From: Aliitabrizicola sp041905595
GTDB lineage: Bacteria; Pseudomonadota; Alphaproteobacteria; Rhodobacterales; Rhodobacteraceae
Assembly (NCBI GenBank): GCA_041905595.1
Contig: JAYRKT010000011.1
Location: 50,275 to 114,274, forward strand
Reading direction: 5' to 3'
DNA length: 64,000 nucleotides
Of this stretch, positions 32,884 through 41,722 are shown piece by piece. A model generated the notes under the pieces. That model was not told where the DNA came from. It did not search any database and was given only the letters and a program-made list of their open reading frames with translations. The stretch's first letter is position 1. Every line of letters starts with the position of its first letter. The position numbers and the translations under genes are program-made.

Positions 32884-33846
32884 TCAGCGCATCAGATGGG
32901 CCAGATGGACCGCGCAGCCGGTCAGGGGGGCGAAGTCGTCGTCCAGCACCACGACCGAGAACTGTTCCATGAATTCCGCGAAGCGCCCCTTGTCGCGGAA
33001 AGCCTCGGCAAAGCCGCCGGGGCCGTAATGGCGGGCGAAGGCGCGGGCGATGCCGCCGACAAGGTAGATGCCGCCGAAGGGCAGGTGGATCAGGGCGAGG
33101 TTCCCGGTCTCGGTCCCCAGAAGCCGGCAGAAGAGCCGCGCCGTCTCGGTCGCAAGAGGATCGGTGCCGCTGTCGATCGCCGGGATGATCTGGGCCGTGG
33201 TCCAGGTCATCGGCGTGCCAGCCTCGGCGGTGACGAAGGCATGGAGCCGCTCGACCCCGCGGCCTGACATCACGTCCTCGACGCCGGGAAAGCCGTGGGC
33301 CTTCTCGACGAAGCGGGCAAGGCGAAGGTCGGCCTCATCGCGGATCGGCATGTTGATATGTCCGCATTCCGAGGCGGGCACGACCCGGCCATATTCGCTT
33401 TCGTGAACCGGGGCCGCATTGAAGCCGGTGCCGACATTGACGACCAGCATGCTGGCGCCATTCTGGCGCGGACCGTCGATCACCGGGATCAGACGCTCGT
33501 GCGCGATGTGGCCAAGCGCATGTCCCGGCGCCTGAAGATCGTTCAGCAGCGCCGCGAAGCGTGCTCCGGTGGCCCGGCGTAGCGTCTCGATGTCGATCGT
33601 CCAGTCCAGGTTGGTCAGGGTCGCCACGCCATCCTTGACCGGTCCCGCCGCACAGGCGCAGACGCCGTCGACGCGCTCCACCCCCTCCTCTGCGAGGTAG
33701 CAGCGGATCACGCTTTCCAGCCCGTCATGCTCGGCGTTGCGGTATTTCCGCACGCTGTCCTCGCGCACCACCGTGCCGTCGCTGAGCGCAACGCGGGTGT
33801 TGGTTCCGCCGATATCGGCCACGAGGCAGAGGGGGGCTTTGGCCAT
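32884..33846 (-). CDS. glk: Glucokinase
   Basis: 320 residues from ATG 33846; the open frame runs far upstream only as a shadow of the glucosidase gene. The ATP motif is LVADIGGTNTRVAL, with LNDLQAPGHALG, VVNVGTGFNAAPV, ASECGHINMP (glucose binding, Glu-His) and GGIYLVGGIARAF. It phosphorylates glucose released by the adjacent alpha- and beta-glucosidases. It is last in the minus-strand LacI regulator, glucosidase, glucokinase operon, 14 bases after the glucosidase gene. Confidence 0.95.
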   Translation of the reverse strand: MAKAPLCLVADIGGTNTRVALSDGTVVREDSVRKYRNAEHDGLESVIRCYLAEEGVERVDGVCACAAGPVKDGVATLTNLDWTIDIETLRRATGARFAALLNDLQAPGHALGHIAHERLIPVIDGPRQNGASMLVVNVGTGFNAAPVHESEYGRVVPASECGHINMPIRDEADLRLARFVEKAHGFPGVEDVMSGRGVERLHAFVTAEAGTPMTWTTAQIIPAIDSGTDPLATETARLFCRLLGTETGNLALIHLPFGGIYLVGGIARAFARHYGPGGFAEAFRDKGRFAEFMEQFSVVVLDDDFAPLTGCAVHLAHLMR

Positions 33847-33860
33847 TGGGTGCTCCGGTG

Positions 33861-35186
33861 TCAGCGCGAAAGGGCGCGGGCAAGGGCGTGATAGGATGCC
33901 TTGGGGGTGCGCTGCAAGGTTTCGAAATCCACATGGACGATACCGAACCGCTTCTCGTACCCGAAGGCCCATTCGTAATTGTCGAGGAGCGACCAGTAGA
34001 AGAAACCCTTCACATTGGCTCCGTCCGCGATCGCCCGGTGCGTCGCGCGCAGATGGGCGAAGAGGAAATCCTCCCGCACATGGTCGTTGACCGCGCCGTT
34101 GATGACTTCGTCGGCATTGGCCATGCCGTTTTCCGTCACGTAGATCGGCAGGTCGCCGACATAGTCGCGCGCCATGCGGGTCAGGAATCCATAGAGGCCC
34201 TCGGGATAGATCTCCCAGCCCATCTGCGTCTTGGGAAGCGGCCCAACCACATCTCGGGTCGAAGGCCAGGGCGTGTCCGGGGCGAAGGCGTGGATGTGGC
34301 GGGTGTAGTAGTTCACTCCCAGCCAGTCGAGCGGCTGGCTGATGCGCACCATGTCCTCCTCCCAACCCACCGGCATGTGGGGGGCTAGGCCCGCCAGCGC
34401 CTCGGCGGGGTAGGTGCCCTTCGTGATCCCCTCGATGAACCAGCGGTTGAAGATGGCATCCTGCGTCGCCGAGGCCAGAACATCCGCGGCGCTGTCGCTG
34501 GCCGGGGTGGCGTGATCGAAGTTCAGCACGATGCCGAGGTTCGGTTGCCGCATCTCGCGCATCCGCTCGACAGCCGCGGCGTGGCCGAGCAGGACATGGT
34601 GCATGGCGCGGGCGGCCGCGCGGATGTCGCGCAGCCCCGGCGCGTGGTGGCCGTGGAAATGCGACAGCCACGCGACGCACCAGGGTTCGTTGATCGTGGC
34701 AATGGCGGCGACCCGGTCGCCAATGCGACGGGTGACGATCTCGGCGAAGTCGGCGAACCAGTGGGCGACATCGCGGTTTGTCCAGCCGCCCAGATCGGCC
34801 AGCGCCGAGGGCATTTCCCAATGGTAGAGCGTCTGGAAGGGTTTCAATCCGCGGTCAAGGATGCCGTCGACGAGGCGGTCGTAGAAATCCAGCCCCTCGG
34901 CATTAACAGCACCGCGTCCCTCGGGCAGCACCCGCGCCCATGAGGTGGAAAAACGATAGGCATCGAAGTTGCCCGCGTTCAGGAGGTCGAGATCGTCTTC
35001 CCACCGATGGTAGTGGTCGCAGGCCACGGCGCCGTCCTCGGCCCTGACCACGTTGCCTGGCGTTGCCGCGAATGTGTCCCAATGGCAGGGGCCGCAGCCG
35101 CCAAAGCCGCTGCCCTCGATCTGGTAGGCGGCCGTCGCGGCGCCGAAAAGGAAATCCTCGGGGAAATCCGCTCGGGTGATCTTCAT
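33861..35186 (-). CDS. GH1 beta-glucosidase
   Basis: 441 residues. A typical glycoside hydrolase family 1 barrel: FLFGAATAAYQIEGS at the start, the acid/base Glu in ATINEPWCVAW (about 165), and the nucleophile Glu in IYVTENGMAN (about 350). There is no signal peptide, so it works on imported beta-glucosides such as cellobiose. ATG 35186 overlaps the regulator stop as ATGA. The divergent agl transporter probably brings in its substrate. Confidence 0.95.
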   Translation of the reverse strand: MKITRADFPEDFLFGAATAAYQIEGSGFGGCGPCHWDTFAATPGNVVRAEDGAVACDHYHRWEDDLDLLNAGNFDAYRFSTSWARVLPEGRGAVNAEGLDFYDRLVDGILDRGLKPFQTLYHWEMPSALADLGGWTNRDVAHWFADFAEIVTRRIGDRVAAIATINEPWCVAWLSHFHGHHAPGLRDIRAAARAMHHVLLGHAAAVERMREMRQPNLGIVLNFDHATPASDSAADVLASATQDAIFNRWFIEGITKGTYPAEALAGLAPHMPVGWEEDMVRISQPLDWLGVNYYTRHIHAFAPDTPWPSTRDVVGPLPKTQMGWEIYPEGLYGFLTRMARDYVGDLPIYVTENGMANADEVINGAVNDHVREDFLFAHLRATHRAIADGANVKGFFYWSLLDNYEWAFGYEKRFGIVHVDFETLQRTPKASYHALARALSR

Positions 35187-36238
35187 GGCCGTTCCCTTCC
35201 TGCGGCAAGGTCGCGCCGGGGGGCTGGCCCGGTCGACTGGCCTATGATCAGTTCCGCCTCGAGCAAGCGCTGAAGCGGGCCGGCTTCCGGGGCTGAAATG
35301 ATCTCGATCAGCATCTCGGCCGCCTGACGTCCGGCCTCGCGCACCGACGATCGGGTGGAGGTGTAGATCGGCACGTCCTCTCCGTTGCGGAAATAGCTGA
35401 GTTCGTCGTCGTGGATGATGATCGAAACATCGCGCCCGACCTTCAGACCCAGTTCCTCGGCCGCACGGCGCACCCCGAGGCCCGGGATCATCATCGAGAC
35501 GAGGAAGGCCGTGGGCGGGTCGGGAAGGGCCAGCATGGCGCGAGCCGCGCGGTAGCCGTTGAACTCGGTCATTTCGTCCGAAAACATCAGCGCGGAGTCC
35601 TGGGGGATCCCGCGCGAGGCCAGCGCGTCCAGATAGCCGGTGCGGCGGCGGATGGCGAAATCCATGAACTCAAGCCCGTTGATCAGCGCCACCCGACGGT
35701 GGCCGAGGTCCAGCAGGAATTCGGTGGCCCGCTGGAAGGCCCGGCGGTTGTTCACGTCGAGCCACGAATAGGGCAGTTCTGTTCCGGTCGAGCGGCCGTG
35801 GACGACGAAGGGGAAGCCGATCTCGCGCAGGAGAGGGATGCGCGGGTCGCTCTGGCGGGGGCCGTGGACGATGACGCCGTCTACGATCCCGCGCGAGCGC
35901 ATGTCGCGATAGACCCGTTCCTCGCCCTCGTCGGGGGCGATGGTCAGGACCATGTCGTACCCGTAGCGCAGGTAGGTCTCGCCCGCGCCGGCGATGAAAT
36001 CGGCGAAGACCGGGTTGACCATCTCGTGCTTGGACGACACCGGAACGACATGACCGATCGCCATGGCGCGACCGGTGGCCAGGCGGATGGCGCGGGTGTT
36101 CGGGCGATAGTTGTGCCGCTTGGCCGCGGCCAGAACCCGGGCTCGGGTTTCCTCATTGACCTCAGGATAGCCGTTCAGCGCGCGGCTGACCGTCGTCGGC
36201 GACAGGCCAAGTTGCGACGCCAGTTCCTTCAGGTTCAT
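35183..36238 (-). CDS. aglR: LacI-family regulator of the alpha-glucoside cluster
   Basis: 351 residues. The N-terminal helix-turn-helix is MNLKELASQLGLSPTTVSRALNGYPEVNEETRARV, with the hinge helix after it, and a periplasmic-binding-protein-like effector domain starts near residue 60. It is divergent from aglE with 262 bases between, and is the first gene of the operon with the GH1 enzyme and glucokinase. Two operator-like repeats lie in that gap, one next to each promoter, so it most likely represses both operons until a glucoside binds. The symbol rests on context. Confidence 0.9.
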   Translation of the reverse strand: MNLKELASQLGLSPTTVSRALNGYPEVNEETRARVLAAAKRHNYRPNTRAIRLATGRAMAIGHVVPVSSKHEMVNPVFADFIAGAGETYLRYGYDMVLTIAPDEGEERVYRDMRSRGIVDGVIVHGPRQSDPRIPLLREIGFPFVVHGRSTGTELPYSWLDVNNRRAFQRATEFLLDLGHRRVALINGLEFMDFAIRRRTGYLDALASRGIPQDSALMFSDEMTEFNGYRAARAMLALPDPPTAFLVSMMIPGLGVRRAAEELGLKVGRDVSIIIHDDELSYFRNGEDVPIYTSTRSSVREAGRQAAEMLIEIISAPEAGPLQRLLEAELIIGQSTGPAPRRDLAAGRERP

Positions 36239-36247
36239 TCTTGCCGC

Positions 36248-36266
36248 GCGTCCAAAACGGTTTCAA
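36248..36266 (+). promoter_or_regulatory. Putative LacI-type operator, copy next to aglR
   Basis: The 19-mer GCGTCCAAAACGGTTTCAA lies 10 bases upstream of the regulator start. A near copy with 17 of 19 bases identical lies at 36419. The core AAAACGGTTT has the central CG and A/T arms common to LacI-family sites. Its position suggests autoregulation. Confidence 0.6.
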
Positions 36267-36418
36267 TTCGCATCGACCATAGACAAGCCGGCTGGACGCG
36301 TCAAAGCGAAACGCCGCCTCGCAGCCGCGGCGTGGCTATTTCTGCAAATGCAAACAGGGGCTTGTGATCGGACCGCCAGCCTTCAATTGACTTGAGGCGC
36401 AACCTGCGCGACTGTGCT

Positions 36419-36437
36419 GCGTCCAAAGCGGTTTGAA
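36419..36437 (+). promoter_or_regulatory. Putative LacI-type operator, copy next to aglE
   Basis: GCGTCCAAAGCGGTTTGAA repeats the 36248 site with two substitutions, 171 bases centre to centre and 64 bases before the aglE start. The following GTTTGAAAC (36431-36439) is itself nearly symmetric. Two sites this far apart would allow looping or separate control of the two operons. Confidence 0.6.
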
Positions 36438-36500
36438 ACGATTCTGCCGCATGGGAGTTTGGACGCCCGGAGAACAGCGGGCGCAGTTGGGAGGATACCG

Positions 36501-37847
36501 ATGTATGTGAAACTTCTGGCAGGTGCTGCCGCGCTTGCACTTGCTGCCGGGGCTGCCGATGCCCGTGACATGATCTTTCCGGTCGGCGAGGGCGCCTTCA
36601 ACTGGAAAAGCTTCGACGATTTCAAGGCTTCGCATGACCTGAAGGGTCAGACGCTGACCATCTTCGGACCGTGGCGCGGCGAGGATCAGGTGCTGGTCGA
36701 CAACATGCTCGCCTATTTCGAGGCGGCGACCGGTGCGACGGTCAACTACTCTTCCTCCGAGAACTACGAACAGCAGATCGTCATCGACACGCAGGCGGGC
36801 AGCCCGCCCGACATCGCCATCCTGCCGCAGCCCGGCCTGATCGCCGACCTTGCGGCAAAGGGGCTTGTCACTCCGCTTGGGGACAAGACGGCCGACTGGC
36901 TGAAGGAAAACTACGCGGCCGGCGAAAGCTGGGTGAAACTCGGCACGTACAAGGGGCCGGACGGCAAGCCGACGCTTTTCGCCTTTCCCTACAAGATCGA
37001 CGTGAAATCGCTGGTCTGGTACTCGCCCGACAACTTCGCCGATGCCGGTTACGAAGTCCCTGAGACGCTGGAAGACCTCAAGGCGCTGACGGAGCAGATC
37101 GTCAAGGACGGTGGCACGCCCTGGTGCATCGGCCTGGGGTCAGGCGGGGCGACCGGCTGGCCCGCGACCGACTGGGTCGAGGATCTGATGCTGCGGACCC
37201 AATCGGCCGATACCTATGACCAATGGACGAGCCACGGCATTCCGTTCAACGATCCGGCGGTTGTCGGGGCGATCGACGAATTCGGCTGGTTCGCCAAGAA
37301 CGACGCCTTCGTCGCTGGCGGGTCCAAAGCCGTGGCCTCGACCGACTTCCGCGACAGCCCGAAGGGCCTCTTCACCTCGCCGCCGCAGTGCTACATGCAT
37401 CGCCAGGCCTCGTTCATCCCGTCCTTCTTCCCGGAAGGCACGAAGATGGGTGTGGACGCCGACTTCTTCTACTTCCCCGCCTATGCGGGCAAGGATCTCG
37501 GCAAGCCGGTTCTGGGCGCGGGCACGCTGGCCTTCATCACCAAGGACGGCGCCGGCTCGCGCGCCTTCATCGACTGGCTGGAAACGCCGATCGCGCATGA
37601 AGTCTGGATGGCGCAGAAAAGCTTCCTGACGCCCTACAAGTCGGCCAATGCCGACCTTTATGCCGATCCGACGATGAAGAAGATGGGCGCAATCCTCCTG
37701 TCCGCCGACACCTTCCGCTTCGACGGCTCCGACCTTATGCCGGGCGCCGTGGGCGCCGGCACCTTCTGGACGGGCATGGTCGACTTCGTCGGCGGCAAGT
37801 CCGCGCAGGACGTCGCCGACACCATCGAGGCCTCCTGGCCCAAATGA
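36501..37847 (+). CDS. aglE: Alpha-glucoside ABC transporter substrate-binding protein
   Basis: 448 residues from ATG 36501 with GGGAGGAT 5 bases upstream. The signal peptide is MYVKLLAGAAALALAAGAADA. The mature protein is a family 1 sugar-binding protein (QTLTIFGPWRGEDQVLVDNMLAYFEAATGATVNYSSSENYEQQIVIDTQAGSPPDIA region). The order binding protein, two permeases, GH13 alpha-glucosidase and ATPase is that of the rhizobial aglEFGAK operon for sucrose, maltose and trehalose uptake. A long hairpin follows the stop. Confidence 0.93.
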   Translation: MYVKLLAGAAALALAAGAADARDMIFPVGEGAFNWKSFDDFKASHDLKGQTLTIFGPWRGEDQVLVDNMLAYFEAATGATVNYSSSENYEQQIVIDTQAGSPPDIAILPQPGLIADLAAKGLVTPLGDKTADWLKENYAAGESWVKLGTYKGPDGKPTLFAFPYKIDVKSLVWYSPDNFADAGYEVPETLEDLKALTEQIVKDGGTPWCIGLGSGGATGWPATDWVEDLMLRTQSADTYDQWTSHGIPFNDPAVVGAIDEFGWFAKNDAFVAGGSKAVASTDFRDSPKGLFTSPPQCYMHRQASFIPSFFPEGTKMGVDADFFYFPAYAGKDLGKPVLGAGTLAFITKDGAGSRAFIDWLETPIAHEVWMAQKSFLTPYKSANADLYADPTMKKMGAILLSADTFRFDGSDLMPGAVGAGTFWTGMVDFVGGKSAQDVADTIEASWPK

Positions 37848-37864
37848 CCGCGTGAAGTCGAAGG

Positions 37865-37890
37865 CGGGACCGGCCCCGGGGCCGGTCCCG
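37865..37890 (+). promoter_or_regulatory. Intercistronic hairpin between aglE and aglF
   Basis: A 24-bp perfect palindrome (37866-37889) has arms GGGACCGGCC and GGCCGGTCCC around CCGG, with one further C-G pair outside. There is no T run, so it is not a standard terminator. Such stems between a binding-protein gene and its permease genes commonly protect the upstream mRNA end and give more binding protein than permease. Confidence 0.75.
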
Positions 37891-37928
37891 GCACCGGAGG
37901 CTGATGCCTTGCTCAGGGGGAGGAGCCG

Positions 37929-38933
37929 ATGAATCCCGCGATTCAGGCCGTTCTGACTGTCGCCATCGGGGTCGGCGGCTGCGTGCTGTACTTCTGGCTG
38001 TCGAACATCATCCTCGACAAGGTCCTGTTCCCGGCGCGTGGCCCAAATGCTGGCCGCAACATCAATCGTGCCAACATGATCCGGCCCTGGCTGTTCCTGA
38101 TGCCGGCCCTCGTCGCGCTTGGTCTCTACCTTGCCTATCCGGTCTTCGCGACCTTCTGGCTGTCGCTCAACAAGCAGGTCGGACCGGACACCCGGTTCGT
38201 CGGCCTCGACAACTACCGCCAGATGATGTCCGAGGGCAAATTCTGGGAATCCATGCGCAACAACATGCTGTGGCTGATCGTCGTCCCGGCGATGGCCACC
38301 GCCTTCGGCCTTCTGGCCGCGCAACTGACCGACCGGCTGAAATGGGGCAACTTCGCCAAGTCGATGATCTTCATGCCGATGGCGATCAGCTTCGTCGGCG
38401 CCTCGGTGATCTGGAAGCTGATCTATGACTCGCGGCCCGCCGGGCAGGAGCAGATCGGCATCCTGAACGCGGTCTATGTCTGGCTGACCGGCAATGATCC
38501 GCAACAATGGCTGCAGATCCCGTTCTGGAACAACCTGTTCCTGATGGTGGTGCTGGTCTGGATCCAGGCGGGCTTTGCCATGGTGATCCTGTCGGCCGCG
38601 CTGCGCGGCATCCCTGAGGAAACCATTGAGGCCGCGATCCTCGACGGGGCAGGGCCGTTCCAGATCTTCTTCAAGATCAAGGTCCCGCAGATCATGCCGA
38701 CCATCGTCGTCGTCTGGACCACGATCACAATCACGGTGCTCAAGGTCTTCGACATCGTGCTGGCGATGACCAACGGCCAATGGGAAACGCAGGTTCTGGC
38801 CAACTACATGTACGACAAGTTCTTCCGCGCCTTCGACGTGGGCGTGGGCTCGGCGGCGGCAATGATCATCATGCTCTTGGTGACACCGATCCTCGTCTGG
38901 AACGTCTACAACGCCCGGAAGGAGATGCGCTGA
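37929..38933 (+). CDS. aglF: Alpha-glucoside ABC transporter permease AglF
   Basis: 334 residues with an AGGGGGAGGAG ribosome site. There is an early extra helix (about 7-28), then the MalF-type core from RPWLFLMPALVALGLYLAYPVFATFWLSL. The cytoplasmic EAA loop is EETIEAAILDGAGPFQIFFKIKVPQIMPT (about 235-265). It forms the membrane channel with AglG. Its stop overlaps the aglG start (TGATG). Confidence 0.93.
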   Translation: MNPAIQAVLTVAIGVGGCVLYFWLSNIILDKVLFPARGPNAGRNINRANMIRPWLFLMPALVALGLYLAYPVFATFWLSLNKQVGPDTRFVGLDNYRQMMSEGKFWESMRNNMLWLIVVPAMATAFGLLAAQLTDRLKWGNFAKSMIFMPMAISFVGASVIWKLIYDSRPAGQEQIGILNAVYVWLTGNDPQQWLQIPFWNNLFLMVVLVWIQAGFAMVILSAALRGIPEETIEAAILDGAGPFQIFFKIKVPQIMPTIVVVWTTITITVLKVFDIVLAMTNGQWETQVLANYMYDKFFRAFDVGVGSAAAMIIMLLVTPILVWNVYNARKEMR

Positions 38934-40072
38934 TGGAGAACATCGCCGGTCAGAAATCGGGGCTGAGCTGGGCTGTCCAGATCTCGACGGTCCTGCTTGT
39001 GCTCCTCTGGGTGCTGCCGACCTTCGGCCTGTTCGTGTCGTCCTTCCGCACCACTGATCAGATCGCGTCGAGCGGCTGGTGGCGGGCGCTGTCCACGCAG
39101 GAACGGCAGCTGCCGCCGATCCGGGTCGAGGGGACCGAGACGCAGAAGGACGGCCTCTTCGTGATCGACGGCACGCTCTTTCCCAAGGGCGGCACGACCG
39201 TCAGCGCCTGGGGCACCAGTTCCAAGGAGCCGACCGCCTATGAGGCCGGCGCTACGGCCGAGCTGAGCGACGGGGTCAAGCTGACCGTGCAGCCAGACGG
39301 CGCGTTCACCCTGACCTCGCCGACGACGACCGCCGACTTGCGCCTGCCACGGATCTTCACCACAGCCTCGGCTCCGCCGGAATTCACGCTGAACAACTAT
39401 TCCAACGTGATCTTCAGCCCGCTCGCGGGGCAGAGCATCGGGCAGGCCTTCCTCAACACGGCCACGGTGGCGATTCCCGCCACGATCATCCCGATCCTGA
39501 TCGCCGCCTTCGCTGCCTATGCGCTGGCCTGGATGGAGTTTCCCGGTCGCGCGCTGCTCGTCGCGGCGGTGGTGGCGCTGCTGGTCGTACCTTTGCAACT
39601 GGCGCTGATCCCGCTTCTGCAGTTCCACAACTGGATCGGGATCGGGAAGGGCTATCTTGGCATTTGGCTGGCCCATACCGGCTTTGGCCTGCCGCTGGCC
39701 ATCTACCTGCTCAGGAACTACATGGTCGGCCTGCCGCGCGACATCATCGAGAATGCGCGGGTGGATGGGGCGACCGAGTTCCAGATCTTCACCAAGATCA
39801 TCCTGCCACTGTCCTTCCCGGCGCTGGCAAGCTTTGCGATCTTCCAGTTCCTGTGGACCTGGAACGACCTTCTGGTGGCGCTGGTGTTCCTGGGCACCGG
39901 CAATGACCAGCAAGTGCTGACGGCCAACCTCGTGAACCTGATGGGCAGCCGGGGCGGCGACTGGGAGATCCTTGCAACCTCGGCCTTCGTGTCGATCCTC
40001 GTGCCGCTGATCGTGTTCTTCTCGCTTCAGCGGTTCCTCGTGCGCGGCCTTCTGGCCGGCTCGGTCAAGTAA
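38933..40072 (+). CDS. aglG: Alpha-glucoside ABC transporter permease AglG
   Basis: 379 residues from ATG 38933, overlapping the aglF stop. Helix 1 (ISTVLLVLLWVLPTFGLFVSSF) is followed by a soluble insert of about 110 residues (about 45-155, including DGLFVIDGTLFPKGG), then the core permease helices. The EAA loop is DIIENARVDGATEFQIFTKIILPLSFPAL. The MalG-type permease normally has a much shorter first periplasmic loop; a long one is seen in AglG proteins. It pairs with AglF and the ATPase AglK. Confidence 0.92.
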   Translation: MENIAGQKSGLSWAVQISTVLLVLLWVLPTFGLFVSSFRTTDQIASSGWWRALSTQERQLPPIRVEGTETQKDGLFVIDGTLFPKGGTTVSAWGTSSKEPTAYEAGATAELSDGVKLTVQPDGAFTLTSPTTTADLRLPRIFTTASAPPEFTLNNYSNVIFSPLAGQSIGQAFLNTATVAIPATIIPILIAAFAAYALAWMEFPGRALLVAAVVALLVVPLQLALIPLLQFHNWIGIGKGYLGIWLAHTGFGLPLAIYLLRNYMVGLPRDIIENARVDGATEFQIFTKIILPLSFPALASFAIFQFLWTWNDLLVALVFLGTGNDQQVLTANLVNLMGSRGGDWEILATSAFVSILVPLIVFFSLQRFLVRGLLAGSVK

Positions 40073-40083
40073 CGGAAGACAGT

Positions 40084-41700
40084 ATGACGAAAGACCCCGA
40101 TTGGTGGCGCGGCGCGGTGATCTATCAGATCTATCCGCGCAGCTTCCAGGACAGCAATGGCGACGGCATCGGCGACCTCGCGGGGATCGCCGAACGCCTG
40201 CCGCATATCGCCAGCCTCGGGGCCGACGCGATCTGGCTGAGCCCGTTCTTCACCAGCCCGATGAAGGACTTCGGTTATGACGTGAGCGACTATTGCGACG
40301 TCGATCCGATGTTCGGCACGCTCAAGGACTTCGACCGTGTGGTCGAGCGTGCTCATGAGTTGGGTCTCAAGGTGATGATCGATCTCGTGCTGTCGCATAC
40401 CTCGGACCAGCATCCCTGGTTCAAGGAAAGCCGCCAGAACCGGACGAACCCAAAGGCGAACTGGTATGTCTGGGCGGAACCCAAGCCCGACGGCACGCCG
40501 CCGAACAACTGGCTGTCGATCTTCGGTGGGTCGGCCTGGCAATGGGATGCGCGGCGCGAGCAGTACTACCTGCACAACTTCCTGACCTCGCAGCCCGACC
40601 TCAACTTCCACGAGCTGGCGGTGCAGGAGGCGCTTCTGGATGTCGAGCGCTTCTGGCTGAAGCGCGGGGTCGACGGCTTTCGCCTCGACACGATCAATTT
40701 CTACTTCTGCGACAAGTATTTGCGCGACAATCCTTCCCTGCCGAAGGAGCAGCGCAACGACCAGACCGCCCCGGCGGTCAACCCCTACAACCACCAGCTT
40801 CACCTGTTCGACAAGAACCAGCCCGAGAACCTCGAGTTCCTCAAGCGCTTCCGCAAGGAACTCGTGCCCTATGGCGCGGCGGCAGTGGGTGAGGTGGGCG
40901 ACTCGCAGCGTGGGCTCGAGATCATGGCGGAATATACCTCGGGCGGGGACAAGGTGCAGATGTGCTACCCGTTCGAACTCTTGCAGCCCGGCCGGGTCAC
41001 GGCAGCGGTGCTGGGCGAGACCTTCGACCGGCTGGCCAAGGCCGCGCCCGATGCCTGGCCCTGCTGGTCGACCTCGAACCACGACGTTGTGCGCACGCCG
41101 ACGCGCTGGCACCTCTCGGATGCCGGGATGCGCGCCTACATCGTGATGCTGTTGTCCCTGCGCGGGTCGGTCTGCCTGTATCAGGGCGAGGAACTGGGTC
41201 TGCCAGAGGCAGAGGTGGCCTTCGACGATCTGCAGGACCCCTACGGCATCGAGTTCTGGCCCGAGTTCAAGGGCCGCGATGGCTGCCGCACTCCGATGGT
41301 CTGGGACAGGGACAACCGTCTTGGCGGCTTCTCGGCGGCGGAGAAGGCCTGGCTGCCGGTCCCGGCCGAGCATCTGCGGATGGCGGTCAATGCGCAGGCC
41401 GGCGATCCCGGTTCGATGCTTGAGCACTACCGCCGGGCGCTGGCTTTCCGCCGGCTGCATCCGGTGCTGAAGGCCGGCGCCATGTCGGCTGTGACGGTAG
41501 AGGGCGATCTCGCGACCTTTACCCGCAGCGAGGGCGGCAAGACCATCTTCTGCGCCTTCAATCTCGGCGAGGCGTCGCAGACGGTGCGCCTGCCCGAAGG
41601 GAACTGGCGCGGCATCGGTGAAGACATCGGCTGCGCGGCGGTCGAGGGCAACAGGACGACGCTCGGCGCCTGGGGCTATGCCTTGGCGGAACGGGCCTGA
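40084..41700 (+). CDS. aglA: GH13 alpha-glucosidase
   Basis: 538 residues, no signal peptide, so it is cytoplasmic. GH13 motifs are all present: DLVLSHTSDQHPWF (region I), GFRLDTINFYF with the nucleophile Asp (region II), VGEVGD with the acid/base Glu (region III) and STSNHDVVRTPTRW (region IV). The start DWWRGAVIYQIYPRSFQDSNGDGIGDL is classic for oligo-1,6- or alpha-glucosidases. It hydrolyses imported sucrose, maltose or trehalose to glucose for the nearby glucokinase. It lies inside the transporter operon. Confidence 0.95.
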   Translation: MTKDPDWWRGAVIYQIYPRSFQDSNGDGIGDLAGIAERLPHIASLGADAIWLSPFFTSPMKDFGYDVSDYCDVDPMFGTLKDFDRVVERAHELGLKVMIDLVLSHTSDQHPWFKESRQNRTNPKANWYVWAEPKPDGTPPNNWLSIFGGSAWQWDARREQYYLHNFLTSQPDLNFHELAVQEALLDVERFWLKRGVDGFRLDTINFYFCDKYLRDNPSLPKEQRNDQTAPAVNPYNHQLHLFDKNQPENLEFLKRFRKELVPYGAAAVGEVGDSQRGLEIMAEYTSGGDKVQMCYPFELLQPGRVTAAVLGETFDRLAKAAPDAWPCWSTSNHDVVRTPTRWHLSDAGMRAYIVMLLSLRGSVCLYQGEELGLPEAEVAFDDLQDPYGIEFWPEFKGRDGCRTPMVWDRDNRLGGFSAAEKAWLPVPAEHLRMAVNAQAGDPGSMLEHYRRALAFRRLHPVLKAGAMSAVTVEGDLATFTRSEGGKTIFCAFNLGEASQTVRLPEGNWRGIGEDIGCAAVEGNRTTLGAWGYALAERA

Positions 41701-41722
41701 GCGGCAAGGGAAGGGGAGGAAG

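Noticed and set aside
32884..34821. Apparent fusion of glucokinase with a long N-terminal extension
   Set aside because: The extension is the glucosidase gene read in another frame; glucokinase has a proper ATG and motif start at 33846.
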